The notes beneath the pieces are model-generated. The model saw only the letters and a list, made by a program, of their open reading frames with translations. It made no database searches and was not told the origin of the DNA. A program made the position numbers and the translations under genes. Below are positions 18,981 to 27,459 of a stretch of DNA of 64,000 nt, piece by piece. Within the stretch, counting starts at the first letter, position 1. The number at the start of each line of letters is the position of its first letter. Source of the DNA: an uncultured Lachnospiraceae bacterium (lineage in GTDB: Bacteria > Bacillota > Clostridia > Lachnospirales > Lachnospiraceae); contig CAJUKA010000010.1 of assembly GCA_910586585.1 (NCBI GenBank), forward strand, positions 26,316 through 90,315, read 5' to 3'.

Positions 18981-20270
18981 CTACGCGATATTTTCCATGT
19001 ATTTTTCTACAGAAGCAAGCTTCACACAGAGAACAAACACCTCACATGCCTGCTTTAATTCTTCTGGTGTCGGATAAGTTGGTGCAATGCGAATACTGGT
19101 ATCTTTGGGATCTTTTTTGTATGGATATGTGGAACCGGCAGGGGTCATCACAACGCCTGCTTCTTTGCAGAGTTCTACAACGCGCTTTGCACAGCCCTCA
19201 ATTGTATCGAATGCAATGAAGTATCCGCCAAGCGGCTTTACCCATTTTCCAATTTCAAGTCCGCCAAGTTCTGATTCAAGACAGTCAAGAACCGCTTCAA
19301 ACTTTGGTCTTAAAATTGCTGCATGTTTTTCCATATGTGCATGTACCCCTGCTGCATCTTTGAAAAAGAGTACATGACGCATCTGATTGAGCTTATCATA
19401 TCCAATGGTTTCTTTTGTGACAGTCTTTCTTATATCAGAAAGATTTTCAGGAGATGCAATCAGCGCAGCTACGCCAGAACCTGGAAAAGTTACCTTTGAT
19501 GTCGAACAAAGCTGATAATAAATATTGGGATTTCCAGCCTTTTCACATTCTTCTACAATATTTAGCATCGGAACCTTATTATCAACATATAAATGATGAA
19601 CCGCATAGGCATTATCCCAGAAAATCCTAAAATCAGGCGCCGCTGGCTTTAAGTTTGCAAATCTTCTAACCACTTCATCAGAATATACGATTCCCGCAGG
19701 ATTTGTGTATTTTGGGACGTTCCAGATTCCCTTAACTGTAGGATCGTTATTTACATACTGCTCAACCATATCCATATCAGGTCCATTCTCATCCATTGGA
19801 ATATTGATCATTTCAATGCCTAAACTCTCTGTGATGGCAAAATGTCTGTCATATCCTGGCACAGGACAGAGGAACTTTACCTTATCCAGCTTGCACCATG
19901 GCGTATTGCCGCAGATACCATGCAGCATTGCATTGGAAACCAAATCATACATAATATTTAAGCTGGAATTTCCATATACCATAACATGGTCAGCAGGACA
20001 CTCCATTATTTCTGCAAACAGTTCTTTGGCTTCTGTAACACCGTCAAACAACCCATAGCTTCTGATATCTATATTGTCTACTCCTTTAAATGATGACTTG
20101 CTTGACAATACATCAAACATTGATACAGACAAATCCAACTGATCAATTCCCGGCTTACCACGTGACATATCAAGCTGAATACCAGCTTCCTTCAATTTTT
20201 GATATTGTGCCTGAAGTTCTGTCTGAACTGCCTGTAGCTCTTCCTTGCTTAAATCCTTGTACGCTTTCAT
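18981..20270 (-). CDS. PLP-dependent aminotransferase (AspAT-like, MocR-type aminotransferase fold)
   Basis: A 429-residue fold-type I aminotransferase. Visible landmarks: LDMSRGKPG, MVYGNSSLNIMYD, CPVPGYDRH, the Asp-Asn region FWDNAYAVHHL, the PLP Lys in CSTSKVTFPGSGVAAL and the C-terminal Arg in SIRIAPTYP. These match the aspartate-aminotransferase-like group (Aminotran_MocR) that lacks a DNA-binding domain. The substrate is not certain. GGAGG precedes the ATG. It is monocistronic and converges on azlCD. Confidence 0.88.
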   Translation of the reverse strand: MKAYKDLSKEELQAVQTELQAQYQKLKEAGIQLDMSRGKPGIDQLDLSVSMFDVLSSKSSFKGVDNIDIRSYGLFDGVTEAKELFAEIMECPADHVMVYGNSSLNIMYDLVSNAMLHGICGNTPWCKLDKVKFLCPVPGYDRHFAITESLGIEMINIPMDENGPDMDMVEQYVNNDPTVKGIWNVPKYTNPAGIVYSDEVVRRFANLKPAAPDFRIFWDNAYAVHHLYVDNKVPMLNIVEECEKAGNPNIYYQLCSTSKVTFPGSGVAALIASPENLSDIRKTVTKETIGYDKLNQMRHVLFFKDAAGVHAHMEKHAAILRPKFEAVLDCLESELGGLEIGKWVKPLGGYFIAFDTIEGCAKRVVELCKEAGVVMTPAGSTYPYKKDPKDTSIRIAPTYPTPEELKQACEVFVLCVKLASVEKYMENIA

Positions 20271-20675
20271 TTTCCATATCCTCCATCATTGATATGCAGC
20301 CAACGCCCATTCTTTATCTGCATATTTTATATAAATTTCATTTTTACCATTCATTAATATATAACACATGCTCTGTATCTGTCAATATCTTGTATTCAAT
20401 GCACATAAGAAAAAAATAAGAATCTGATGATTTTTTATGGATTGAGAATATAACTCAGGCATGAAGGGGGTTTTTGCATAGTAAAACATTGTATACTGCC
20501 CTGAATGGCTGCTATGGATAACTTTTTTGATAAAGATTTGATTTTTTGGCATCTTAACCTATAGTATCAAAAACACATTTGCCGATATTCTATAAAGAAT
20601 AAATGTGGCAATGTACGTTTGCAATATCCGACACAAAAAGATTTTGAGCGCACACTGCACAGAAATGAGGAAAAA
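20271..20675 (+). promoter_or_regulatory. Upstream region of the LytTR system, with candidate promoter
   Basis: TTGATT (20538-20543), a 16-base spacer and TATAGT (20560-20565) form a reasonable promoter about 110 bases before the response regulator. No gene is visible in this 400-base gap. Confidence 0.45.
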
Positions 20676-21371
20676 ATGAGAATAGCCGTCTGTGATGACA
20701 AGAAAGAGGACAGAAATCAGTTAAAATCATTATTGGAAATGTATCATCAAACGTTTGAAATCAAGGAATATGATGATAGTACAGCGCTGTGCACAGACAG
20801 CAGTTTTCTGCAAACATGCAAAATACTTTTTCTTGATATCAATATGCATGGAATGAGCGGCTTAGAAGCTGCCAGACAGATCAAGTCAGAATATCCGACG
20901 ATCCACATTATTTTAGTAACTGCCTATATGAACTATGCTTTGGATGGATATAAAGTGAAAGCAAGCCGCTTTCTCCTAAAAGACGACTTAGATCAGACTT
21001 TTGAAGAGTGTATGGATGATATTTTGAAGGAAATACAACAGGAAGAGCGCGTTGTGACCTATGATTTTGTGGAAGGAAGCGCGCAGCTTCGAGTAGATGA
21101 TATCATTTATATTGAAACAAACCGGCACAAAAACATTTTTTATACGCAAAGTCAAACTTTAAGCATTTACAGAAAAATGGACGATTTGGAAAATGAACTG
21201 AAAAATATGGGATTCGTGCGCGTGCACAAAAGTTTCCTGATCAATATGAAGTATATCAAAAAAATTAGCAGCTATCGAATGACTTTGACGACTGGAAAAG
21301 AAATCTCTGTGCCAAAATCCAGATACCCAGAAGTAAAACAACAGTATACATTGTTTAAAGGAACACAATAA
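20676..21371 (+). CDS. LytTR-family response regulator
   Basis: A 231-residue response regulator. The receiver domain has the acidic pair in VCDDKKED, the phospho-acceptor Asp in LFLDINMHGMSG and the Lys in LLKDD. The C-terminal LytTR DNA-binding domain includes IETNRHKNIFYT and FVRVHKSFLINMKYIKKI. GAGG lies five bases before the ATG at 20676. The histidine kinase gene starts one base after the stop. This AgrA/ComE-like class binds pairs of direct repeats, and such a pair lies just beyond the kinase gene. Confidence 0.92.
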   Translation: MRIAVCDDKKEDRNQLKSLLEMYHQTFEIKEYDDSTALCTDSSFLQTCKILFLDINMHGMSGLEAARQIKSEYPTIHIILVTAYMNYALDGYKVKASRFLLKDDLDQTFEECMDDILKEIQQEERVVTYDFVEGSAQLRVDDIIYIETNRHKNIFYTQSQTLSIYRKMDDLENELKNMGFVRVHKSFLINMKYIKKISSYRMTLTTGKEISVPKSRYPEVKQQYTLFKGTQ

Positions 21372-21372
21372 C

Positions 21373-22668
21373 ATGAAAAGCTGGATACTTTCTTTTTTTA
21401 TTATGGCAATTGAATCATGGGGAAGTCTGTACTTTTTTGATACATTTATGGAGCAACGAAAAAAATGCTTGTTTCAGAAATGCAGATATCTAGTCTTTTA
21501 TTTGATGATTTTGTTTATGGTTCTAGTCAGTGACCGATTGCAGTTTGGCATGAGGAAACTATTTCTGATAACGCCTGCCTATACAATTTTTTGTTTGATA
21601 TTTTATCGAACACACTTAAAACAGAGTATTTTCTTTTCTGCATTGAATTACAGCCTACTTTTTTTGCTGGACTTTTTTATATTACAGATTGGAAATATCT
21701 GGGTGAACAGTAATTTTATGCAGGAAGCTATGCACACATGGAAGCATCTGTTTTCCATGTTATTTGCCAAAATGGTTTGGCTGTGTATGCTCTTTGTTCT
21801 GCGCAAATTATGGAAGGGAAAGAACGAATACAATGGACTTTCCGGCAAAGAATGGATAAAATTAAGCATAATGCCGCTATTTACCATGGCAACATTGCTG
21901 CTGATGGTTTTTTATGATAGTGCTGACCAAAAAATACAGGCAATTTATCTTTTTGTTTCATTTGGTTTGATTATCTCGAATTTCATTGTAGTTGAGCTGA
22001 TGCAAAGTATTATTGAAAAAGAAAAATTGCTGCAGAAAGGTGCTTTAGCAAGCCAAAAGAATGAAAACCAGCTTGCTTACTATCGAGATATGCAGGTAAT
22101 TTATGAACGTCAGGGAAGGAAAATGCATGACTATAAAAACCAGCTTCAGACAATCCAGATATTGTTGAAAAAAGATAATATACAGACGGCTGTTGCACTT
22201 GCCGAACAACTCACAGAGAGCATATCGGTAGAAATGTCCGCAGTTAATACAAATCATCCCATTGTAAATGCAGTGTTAAATCAAAAGTTTCATGCTGCCA
22301 GGGAACAGGGTATTTCTATGATATTCAAAATAGACGATATGCATTGTCTGCGGCTGAATGAAGAAGAAATTGTTGTTTTGCTGTCAAATTTGTTAGATAA
22401 CGCAATTTGTGCCTGCAGAAAAGTTTTACAGGAAGGAAAAAGAGCGGTCATTCACATCAAATTGATTCAAGATGATGAAAAAGTAATTATTTCTGTAAAA
22501 AATCCAATTGCGGAGAAAATACAGATTGTTGATAATATGATTTTGGATTCTGAGGGAAAAAAACAAGGAATCGGACTTATCAATGTAAAGACCGTGACAG
22601 AAAAATATGCAGGTAGTTTTGCAATTTCTTGTGATGAAGAATCATTCCATGCAGTAGCAATCGTGTAA
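21373..22668 (+). CDS. AgrC-like sensor histidine kinase (GHKL)
   Basis: A 431-residue kinase. The N-terminal 210 residues contain about six membrane segments. The phospho-acceptor region is HDYKNQLQTIQILL, and the GHKL ATPase has an N-box (LLSNLLDNAICAC) and a G-box (GIGLINVKTV). These are the features of the HPK10 (AgrC) group, which usually senses peptides. I found no AgrB or AgrD-like gene nearby, so the signal is unknown. It is coupled to the preceding regulator. Confidence 0.9.
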   Translation: MKSWILSFFIMAIESWGSLYFFDTFMEQRKKCLFQKCRYLVFYLMILFMVLVSDRLQFGMRKLFLITPAYTIFCLIFYRTHLKQSIFFSALNYSLLFLLDFFILQIGNIWVNSNFMQEAMHTWKHLFSMLFAKMVWLCMLFVLRKLWKGKNEYNGLSGKEWIKLSIMPLFTMATLLLMVFYDSADQKIQAIYLFVSFGLIISNFIVVELMQSIIEKEKLLQKGALASQKNENQLAYYRDMQVIYERQGRKMHDYKNQLQTIQILLKKDNIQTAVALAEQLTESISVEMSAVNTNHPIVNAVLNQKFHAAREQGISMIFKIDDMHCLRLNEEEIVVLLSNLLDNAICACRKVLQEGKRAVIHIKLIQDDEKVIISVKNPIAEKIQIVDNMILDSEGKKQGIGLINVKTVTEKYAGSFAISCDEESFHAVAIV

Positions 22669-22676
22669 TTATGGTT

Positions 22677-22744
22677 ATTTGGTGCAGAAAATAGTCATTT
22701 GGTGCAATCACTATTTATTCGAAAGGCTAATCTGTCGATATAAA
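22677..22744 (+). promoter_or_regulatory. Direct repeats resembling a LytTR operator, with promoter
   Basis: ATTTGGTGCA occurs at 22677-22686 and again at 22697-22706, a period of exactly 20 bases, about two helical turns. LytTR regulators bind such spaced direct repeats. A TATAAA (22739-22744) lies 32 bases downstream, and the next gene starts at 22782. The site directly follows the LytTR system, so 22782-25019 may be its target. Confidence 0.6.
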
Positions 22745-22781
22745 ACACAAATTCATCTATTAGAAAGGATAAAGTTAGAAA

Positions 22782-23603
22782 ATGAATAAAAGACTAATAC
22801 TTGCATTTACTTGTATCCTATTGTTTGGTGGAATATTATTTATATTTTTTTCTGGCAGAAAACCCTTTAAGAATCTGGAACCTTCTGAAGTACTGTCAGC
22901 AACAGTTCAATTAACTCCCCCTGAAAAAACGATTCAAATCACAAAAACAGAAGACTTGACAAAGATATTAAACGCAGTTGTTCTTTACAAAAAAGATAAT
23001 TCATATACAAAATATTCCGGACAGGCTGTTACATTTGCGTTAACAATGGCAGATGGTACACAGACAGAAATTATGGCATACAATCCATTTCTTGTGATTG
23101 ACGGCGTAGGTTATCGAACAAAATATGAACCTTGCGAGGCACTCAACAATTATGCAAACAAGCTGCTGCATGAAAATGATTCTTTGGTTATTCTGCAGAA
23201 TCCGCCAGCATTATCAATAGTCAGTGATGAAACAAATCACGAAACATTATTGGGAGCGTACGCATGGCAATGTCAAAATATAGATGGCAGTTCCACAAAT
23301 AAAGATGCTGACAGTGCACACCCTTTACACTGTAAAGATTTGCTGCCCCCACTTGAAACAACAACCGATCGTGCCATTCTACGCTTCAAGGAAGAACCCG
23401 ATGAAATTCTGAGTGTCTGCTGCTGGAGCGACAAAGACTGGTCCAATACATCTGCCCAAAGTGAGCAAGTAACAGTCAATGGAAATGAATTAACGCTTAA
23501 GGCTGGAGGATATATCTATGAAGTTCAGGCCAAATGGAATACGGAAAAAAGTGGTTTTGGCGGAACAGCAAATTATTCTTTCTATATCAAAGTACTGGAA
23601 TGA
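22782..23603 (+). CDS. Membrane-anchored extracytoplasmic protein, unknown
   Basis: 273 residues. One N-terminal membrane segment (LILAFTCILLFGGILFIFF) has a short positive lead, so the rest is probably outside the cell. The exported part is polar, has a possible beta-rich repeat and ends in a GGYIYEVQAKW-N...Y strand pattern. I do not recognise the family. It is preceded by the LytTR-like direct repeats, which makes it the leading candidate target of that system. Confidence 0.65.
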   Translation: MNKRLILAFTCILLFGGILFIFFSGRKPFKNLEPSEVLSATVQLTPPEKTIQITKTEDLTKILNAVVLYKKDNSYTKYSGQAVTFALTMADGTQTEIMAYNPFLVIDGVGYRTKYEPCEALNNYANKLLHENDSLVILQNPPALSIVSDETNHETLLGAYAWQCQNIDGSSTNKDADSAHPLHCKDLLPPLETTTDRAILRFKEEPDEILSVCCWSDKDWSNTSAQSEQVTVNGNELTLKAGGYIYEVQAKWNTEKSGFGGTANYSFYIKVLE

Positions 23604-23758
23604 TCCAGAGTGTGTTTAAAAAAATTTATATAATACAGATTTGTAGTGCATATATATCAATCGAGTAGAGAAGGTTTATCTTTCCCTACCCATGCACTGT
23701 AAATATATATCACAATACGCTTCAAAAAGCGAAATAAAAAACCAGGAGGTACAAATTT

Positions 23759-24340
23759 ATGAGTATTTATGGAGTCGGGGCATCGCACTCCCCAATGGCT
23801 GGGTATGAAACCAGAAAAACACAAAAACCTGCACGTTTCCAAGATTCTCCAAACCAAATGAACAATACCGTTCAGACAACACAGATGGCAAGTGGAACAT
23901 TTGAGCTACACATTTCAAATGAAACAGATGGTGAGTCAATTGGCGCAATATGCGGCTCCGATCATTCTATGACCGTTTATAAGCCAAAAGATTTCAACCC
24001 GGCAAATCCTGTATACAAAGTAAAAGTTTGGGATCAAGACGGAAATGTAACAGAACGTATGGTTGATATATCAAAAGTTGATCCCAAAAACAGTGATTAT
24101 ATTGATATGTTTGCATATTCCAGTCACTTATCAGCAAGCGGCGAATACCCAAGTGCATTGTCGAACTTTACGAGTGGAGCAAGCAACCAGCATGGTCCTG
24201 ATAGCAGGAGTTATGATGATTTGTTTAAAAACACAGACTGGATCAGCGCTTTAAGAGACGCAATGCAGACACAATATGATGCGCATAATATAGAAGGATA
24301 TTGGCAATATAAACGTTTTTTGGATTTTTTGGAGAAATAA
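23759..24340 (+). CDS. Unknown protein with GYETRKT N-terminus (paralogue 1)
   Basis: 193 residues with AGGAGG upstream. It starts MSIYGVGASHSPMAGYETRK and has no signal peptide or membrane segment. It shares its N-terminal motif (GYETRKTQ against GYETKKTQ), a central VWDQDGNVTERMVDISKVDPKN block and a helical C-terminus (W..ALRDAMQ...YWQYKRFLDFLEK) with the next gene. Similar short-motif proteins occur in Lachnospiraceae in several copies, to my recollection; no function is known to me. Confidence 0.75.
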   Translation: MSIYGVGASHSPMAGYETRKTQKPARFQDSPNQMNNTVQTTQMASGTFELHISNETDGESIGAICGSDHSMTVYKPKDFNPANPVYKVKVWDQDGNVTERMVDISKVDPKNSDYIDMFAYSSHLSASGEYPSALSNFTSGASNQHGPDSRSYDDLFKNTDWISALRDAMQTQYDAHNIEGYWQYKRFLDFLEK

Positions 24341-24479
24341 GCTGCTCGGACTGATGTGAGAAAGCAGCGACAGTTCTGACTGACAGAAGAACTGCCACTT
24401 TGATATTTTGGTAAAAAACAAGCCATACACTAATATTCTATCCCCATTCGTAAATTTTGAAAGGAGTAACATTATCAAA

Positions 24480-25019
24480 ATGAATATTGATGGAATTGCA
24501 TCAGGATACTCAGTATCAGGGTATGAAACAAAAAAAACACAACAAAGCGCGAATAAAAGCAATTTTGCAGAAACATTAAATCATGCATCAAATATGCAGC
24601 CACATACATCGATTGTCTATCTGAAAACAGATGATATGCTGTATTCAGGGGGGAATGGAACAGGGTTATCTTTTTATATCAAATATGCAGAAAACACAAC
24701 AGAAGAAGATCCGATTGTCGTTGCAAAAGGCGTTGATGAAAACGGAAATGAATTTGAGCAAACCATACATATTAACAATATTAATCCAAAATCTGCAACA
24801 ATCGTGGAAATGAGAGCTTTAGAAGCATATACAGGTGTTGAAAAACAGTGCGGGTTTACCTCACTCCCATTTGGAACAGGATTGATGGGACTACATGACA
24901 GAAAAAATTTTATGGATGTTTTTCAAAATGCAATTGATGATATGAAGTTATTGAATCAAAAAGCTGCTGTGGCATATTATCAGTACAGTATGCAGACTTA
25001 TTGGGATTTTATGAAATAG
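24480..25019 (+). CDS. Unknown protein with GYETKKT N-terminus (paralogue 2)
   Basis: 179 residues, starting MNIDGIASGYSVSGYETKK. Its middle (GVDENGNEFEQTIHINNINP) and end (AAVAYYQYSMQTYWDFMK) align by eye with the preceding gene, so the two arose by tandem duplication and then diverged strongly. The ATG at 24480 has AAAGGAG thirteen bases upstream. An earlier in-frame start at 24408 lacks a ribosome site and the shared motif would then be internal. No catalytic motif is visible. Confidence 0.75.
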   Translation: MNIDGIASGYSVSGYETKKTQQSANKSNFAETLNHASNMQPHTSIVYLKTDDMLYSGGNGTGLSFYIKYAENTTEEDPIVVAKGVDENGNEFEQTIHINNINPKSATIVEMRALEAYTGVEKQCGFTSLPFGTGLMGLHDRKNFMDVFQNAIDDMKLLNQKAAVAYYQYSMQTYWDFMK

Positions 25020-25063
25020 GAACAATCTGTTCTTACTTCACAAAAAAGAAAAGGATATGAAAT

Positions 25064-25702
25064 ATGGTACAAAGAATATGCTGCGGCAGCGTAAACTGCT
25101 ACATTGTTTCCTATGGAAAAAATGCAGTGCTGGTGGATACAGGGCGGGAACGGTATCGGCAGAAAATATGGAGCGCCTGCAAGCCCTATGACGTGCGTCT
25201 TCTGATGCTGACACATGGCCATGTTGATCATGTTCAAAATGCTGCATATTTATCCAATGTTTTTGGATGTCCTGTCGGTATGAATCGTGCGGACATCCCT
25301 TTATTAAAAGACAATATGCTTCAGTCTTTATCAGCACATGATTTGTTAGGAAGAGTGGTTTTGGCGGCTTCCGAAAAGAGCTTTTACAAAGATAAAATTC
25401 CTGCTTTTGTTCCGGAGGTTTCTCTCAATGATGGTTATTCACTTGATATTTTTGGAATTCCTGCAAAGGTAATCAGCCTTCCCGGACATACACAAGGTTC
25501 TATCGGGCTTGATGTTATGGAAAAGGACCTGATTGTAGGAGATGCGCTGATGAACATGTTTTATCCAACTGTTTCAATGCTATACAATGATAAAACTGCT
25601 ATGTTGGAAAGCGTAGACAAAATTAGCCAGTTAGGAGATCGGAAACTATATTTTGGTCATGGAAAACCTGTAAAAAACAGAAATTGGACAGTAATAAAGT
25701 AG
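25064..25702 (+). CDS. MBL-fold metallo-hydrolase
   Basis: A 212-residue metallo-beta-lactamase-fold enzyme. Metal ligands are visible: THGHVDH near residue 50, the His in LPGHTQGS, the Asp in VGDALMN and the last His in YFGHGKP. This glyoxalase-II-like subgroup includes many hydrolases of uncharacterised substrate. The TAG stop lies inside a hairpin that also contains the stop of the convergent flavin reductase gene. Confidence 0.9.
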   Translation: MVQRICCGSVNCYIVSYGKNAVLVDTGRERYRQKIWSACKPYDVRLLMLTHGHVDHVQNAAYLSNVFGCPVGMNRADIPLLKDNMLQSLSAHDLLGRVVLAASEKSFYKDKIPAFVPEVSLNDGYSLDIFGIPAKVISLPGHTQGSIGLDVMEKDLIVGDALMNMFYPTVSMLYNDKTAMLESVDKISQLGDRKLYFGHGKPVKNRNWTVIK

Positions 25703-25721
25703 GGGAACTGTTCCCCTACTT
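25697..25721. terminator. Hairpin spanning both stop codons of convergent genes
   Basis: An 11-bp perfect stem, AAGTAGGGGAA (25697-25707) with TTCCCCTACTT (25711-25721), and a 3-base loop. It contains the TAG of the MBL gene (25700-25702) and the stop of the flavin reductase (25716-25718). It lacks long T tracts. Confidence 0.7.
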
Positions 25722-26327
25722 ATCATCAAGCGGCTTAAAATCAGAAGCTGGATGCTTGCACCATGGGCAGATAAAATCATCGGGAAGAACTTCTCCTTCG
25801 TAAATATATCCGCATACAATACAAATAAATCCTTTCTTCTTTTCTGCTGCTTTTGGTGCTGTTTTGATATTGTTCTGATAATAACTGTAAGTTACAGAAT
25901 TATCATTTGAAAGCACTTCACCATCTGTCACATCTGCAAGGAATAACGTATGTGTACCAAGATCTGTTGCAGAAACCACCTTTGCAGACAAAAATGCATT
26001 TGTTTCCTCTGCAATATAAATTACTCCATTTTCTGATCGTTTGTAAGTAATTGCTTCTGTTTTGTCTGTGTCGGCGCCGCTTTGAAATCCCCAATGCTTA
26101 TACGTGTCAAATTTCGAATTCTCTGTTAAAATTGACACATTAAAAACACCTGTCCGCACAATCATGTCATGGGTATAGTTTTTCTTGTTAACGACTGCCA
26201 CAATACGGTTTGGCTCTGTTGTCACCTGCGAAACAGTATTGACAATACAGCCATTATCCTTGTCACCTTCCCTCGCTGTCAATATAAACAAGCCATATGT
26301 CAAGTGATACATTACTTTGTTGTCCAT
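25716..26327 (-). CDS. Flavin reductase-rubredoxin fusion (high-molecular-weight rubredoxin)
   Basis: 203 residues. The first 150 form an FMN-binding flavin reductase domain (YGLFILTAREGDKDNGCIVN, shown as YGLFILTARE and GDKDNGCIVN; GVFNVSILTE). The C-terminus is a rubredoxin with two Cys pairs, CIVCGYIYEG and CPWCKHPASDF. Such Hrb-type proteins hand electrons to flavodiiron proteins for oxygen or NO reduction in anaerobes. The ATG at 26327 has GGAGG five bases upstream. Confidence 0.92.
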   Translation of the reverse strand: MDNKVMYHLTYGLFILTAREGDKDNGCIVNTVSQVTTEPNRIVAVVNKKNYTHDMIVRTGVFNVSILTENSKFDTYKHWGFQSGADTDKTEAITYKRSENGVIYIAEETNAFLSAKVVSATDLGTHTLFLADVTDGEVLSNDNSVTYSYYQNNIKTAPKAAEKKKGFICIVCGYIYEGEVLPDDFICPWCKHPASDFKPLDDK

Positions 26328-26566
26328 AAAAACCTCCATTCTTACCAAAATCTGCGAATTTGGGCGTAAGCACAAATTTGCCGTGTGAAAAATTTATTTT
26401 TCACACTACCCTCCATCATTAGGTTATGCACTCTCAGTATTTTTGGCATCTATTTTGTTGAGAGTACATATGTTAGTATTTCAAGATATCAAACGCCGCA
26501 TTCATACTTGTGAATATAATCTTCTGATAACGACAATAACTGATTTCCACAGTCACAGCACAAAAA

Positions 26567-26584
26567 TTCTTAACAGTTCCTTAG
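26567..26584. repeat. Solitary end of the 12.6-kb MITE-like element
   Basis: The 18 bases TTCTTAACAGTTCCTTAG match the right terminal repeat at 12750-12767. No left end is visible in the preceding 150 bases, so it is a relic. The rest of 26328-26690 shows no gene. Confidence 0.5.
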
Positions 26585-26690
26585 AACGTATATTTGTTAT
26601 TTATACTGTTAGATTTATTCTACCATAACTCTGAACTTTTTTTCAATTTTTTTTTCAACAAATAATTAAATCGTATAACTGGCAAAAATG

Positions 26691-26978
26691 TTACTTTTTA
26701 TTCCCCTCTGGATAATTATTGCGGTACAATAAAGCCAGCAGCAAATCAGTGTTTATAAAACTGAAAAAGCAAAACTTGTTAATGAAAAAAACTTTGATAA
26801 TCCTGAAATATACAGGATTATCAAAGCTTTTATCTTGAATCGCAGCTATTGTATATAAGCTGTTTTTAAGAGATTTCTCAGCATTTGGAAAAATTGTCCA
26901 TCCAACACTTTCTCTTAGCCTGCAATAATCTTCATAAACCAAAGTATTTTCTATGTATTCCGTATTCTCAAACTCCAA
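26691..26978 (-). pseudogene. Remnant of a GNAT acetyltransferase
   Basis: The first 50 codons encode a typical GNAT opening (CRLRESVGWTIFP, then LKNSLYTIAA). The protein loses similarity after DKSFDN and ends in a low-complexity tail without the acetyl-CoA-binding RxxGxG motif. It has only a TTG start. I take it as a truncated gene, probably inactive. Confidence 0.6.
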
Positions 26979-27049
26979 TTTATCTCAAATGCACCTACTC
27001 TTCTTTTATCATAAGCGTTCTTTGCTATTTTGTTTATATTCTGCACGCC

Positions 27050-27436
27050 TTATTGTCCTGCTTCATCAGGCAATATCTGTTCCCATGCATCGTCAGCCAG
27101 ATTGTACTGATATAATTTCATTCCGTCTTTCGATACTGCATAAGAACCAATCAACCGTCCTGACATTTCACCGTTTATATCCTCTTCATCAGAATATCTC
27201 AATTCAAACGCATAGCACCTGGTATCTTCAATTTCTATTTCTTTCTTATCTTCCCACGCCAGACTCTTTCCATCATCTGTCTGCATATCAGAGCTCATGA
27301 TACCCATACGAACCATCTGATCTGTCAGATCTTCTACTATACTTTCCTCAGACTCTTTCGCCGAATCTTTGGAAATTCCACATCCGACTAGGGCAAAGAT
27401 AAAAATAAACATCATAAACAAAATATATTTTTTCAA
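27050..27436 (-). CDS. Small lipoprotein, unknown
   Basis: 128 residues with a lipoprotein signal (FIFALVGC, Cys about residue 19), then a Ser/Glu-rich linker and a compact polar domain. The start is a TTG at 27436 with AAGGATGG six bases upstream. It follows the pullulanase gene by 23 bases on the same strand, so it is probably cotranscribed. No family recognised. Confidence 0.75.
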   Translation of the reverse strand: MKKYILFMMFIFIFALVGCGISKDSAKESEESIVEDLTDQMVRMGIMSSDMQTDDGKSLAWEDKKEIEIEDTRCYAFELRYSDEEDINGEMSGRLIGSYAVSKDGMKLYQYNLADDAWEQILPDEAGQ

Positions 27437-27459
27437 TGCATACCATCCTTTTATACGGC

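Noticed and set aside
21373..22781. An AgrD-like peptide gene near the kinase
   Set aside because: No short frame with a ribosome site and Cys-containing peptide was found.
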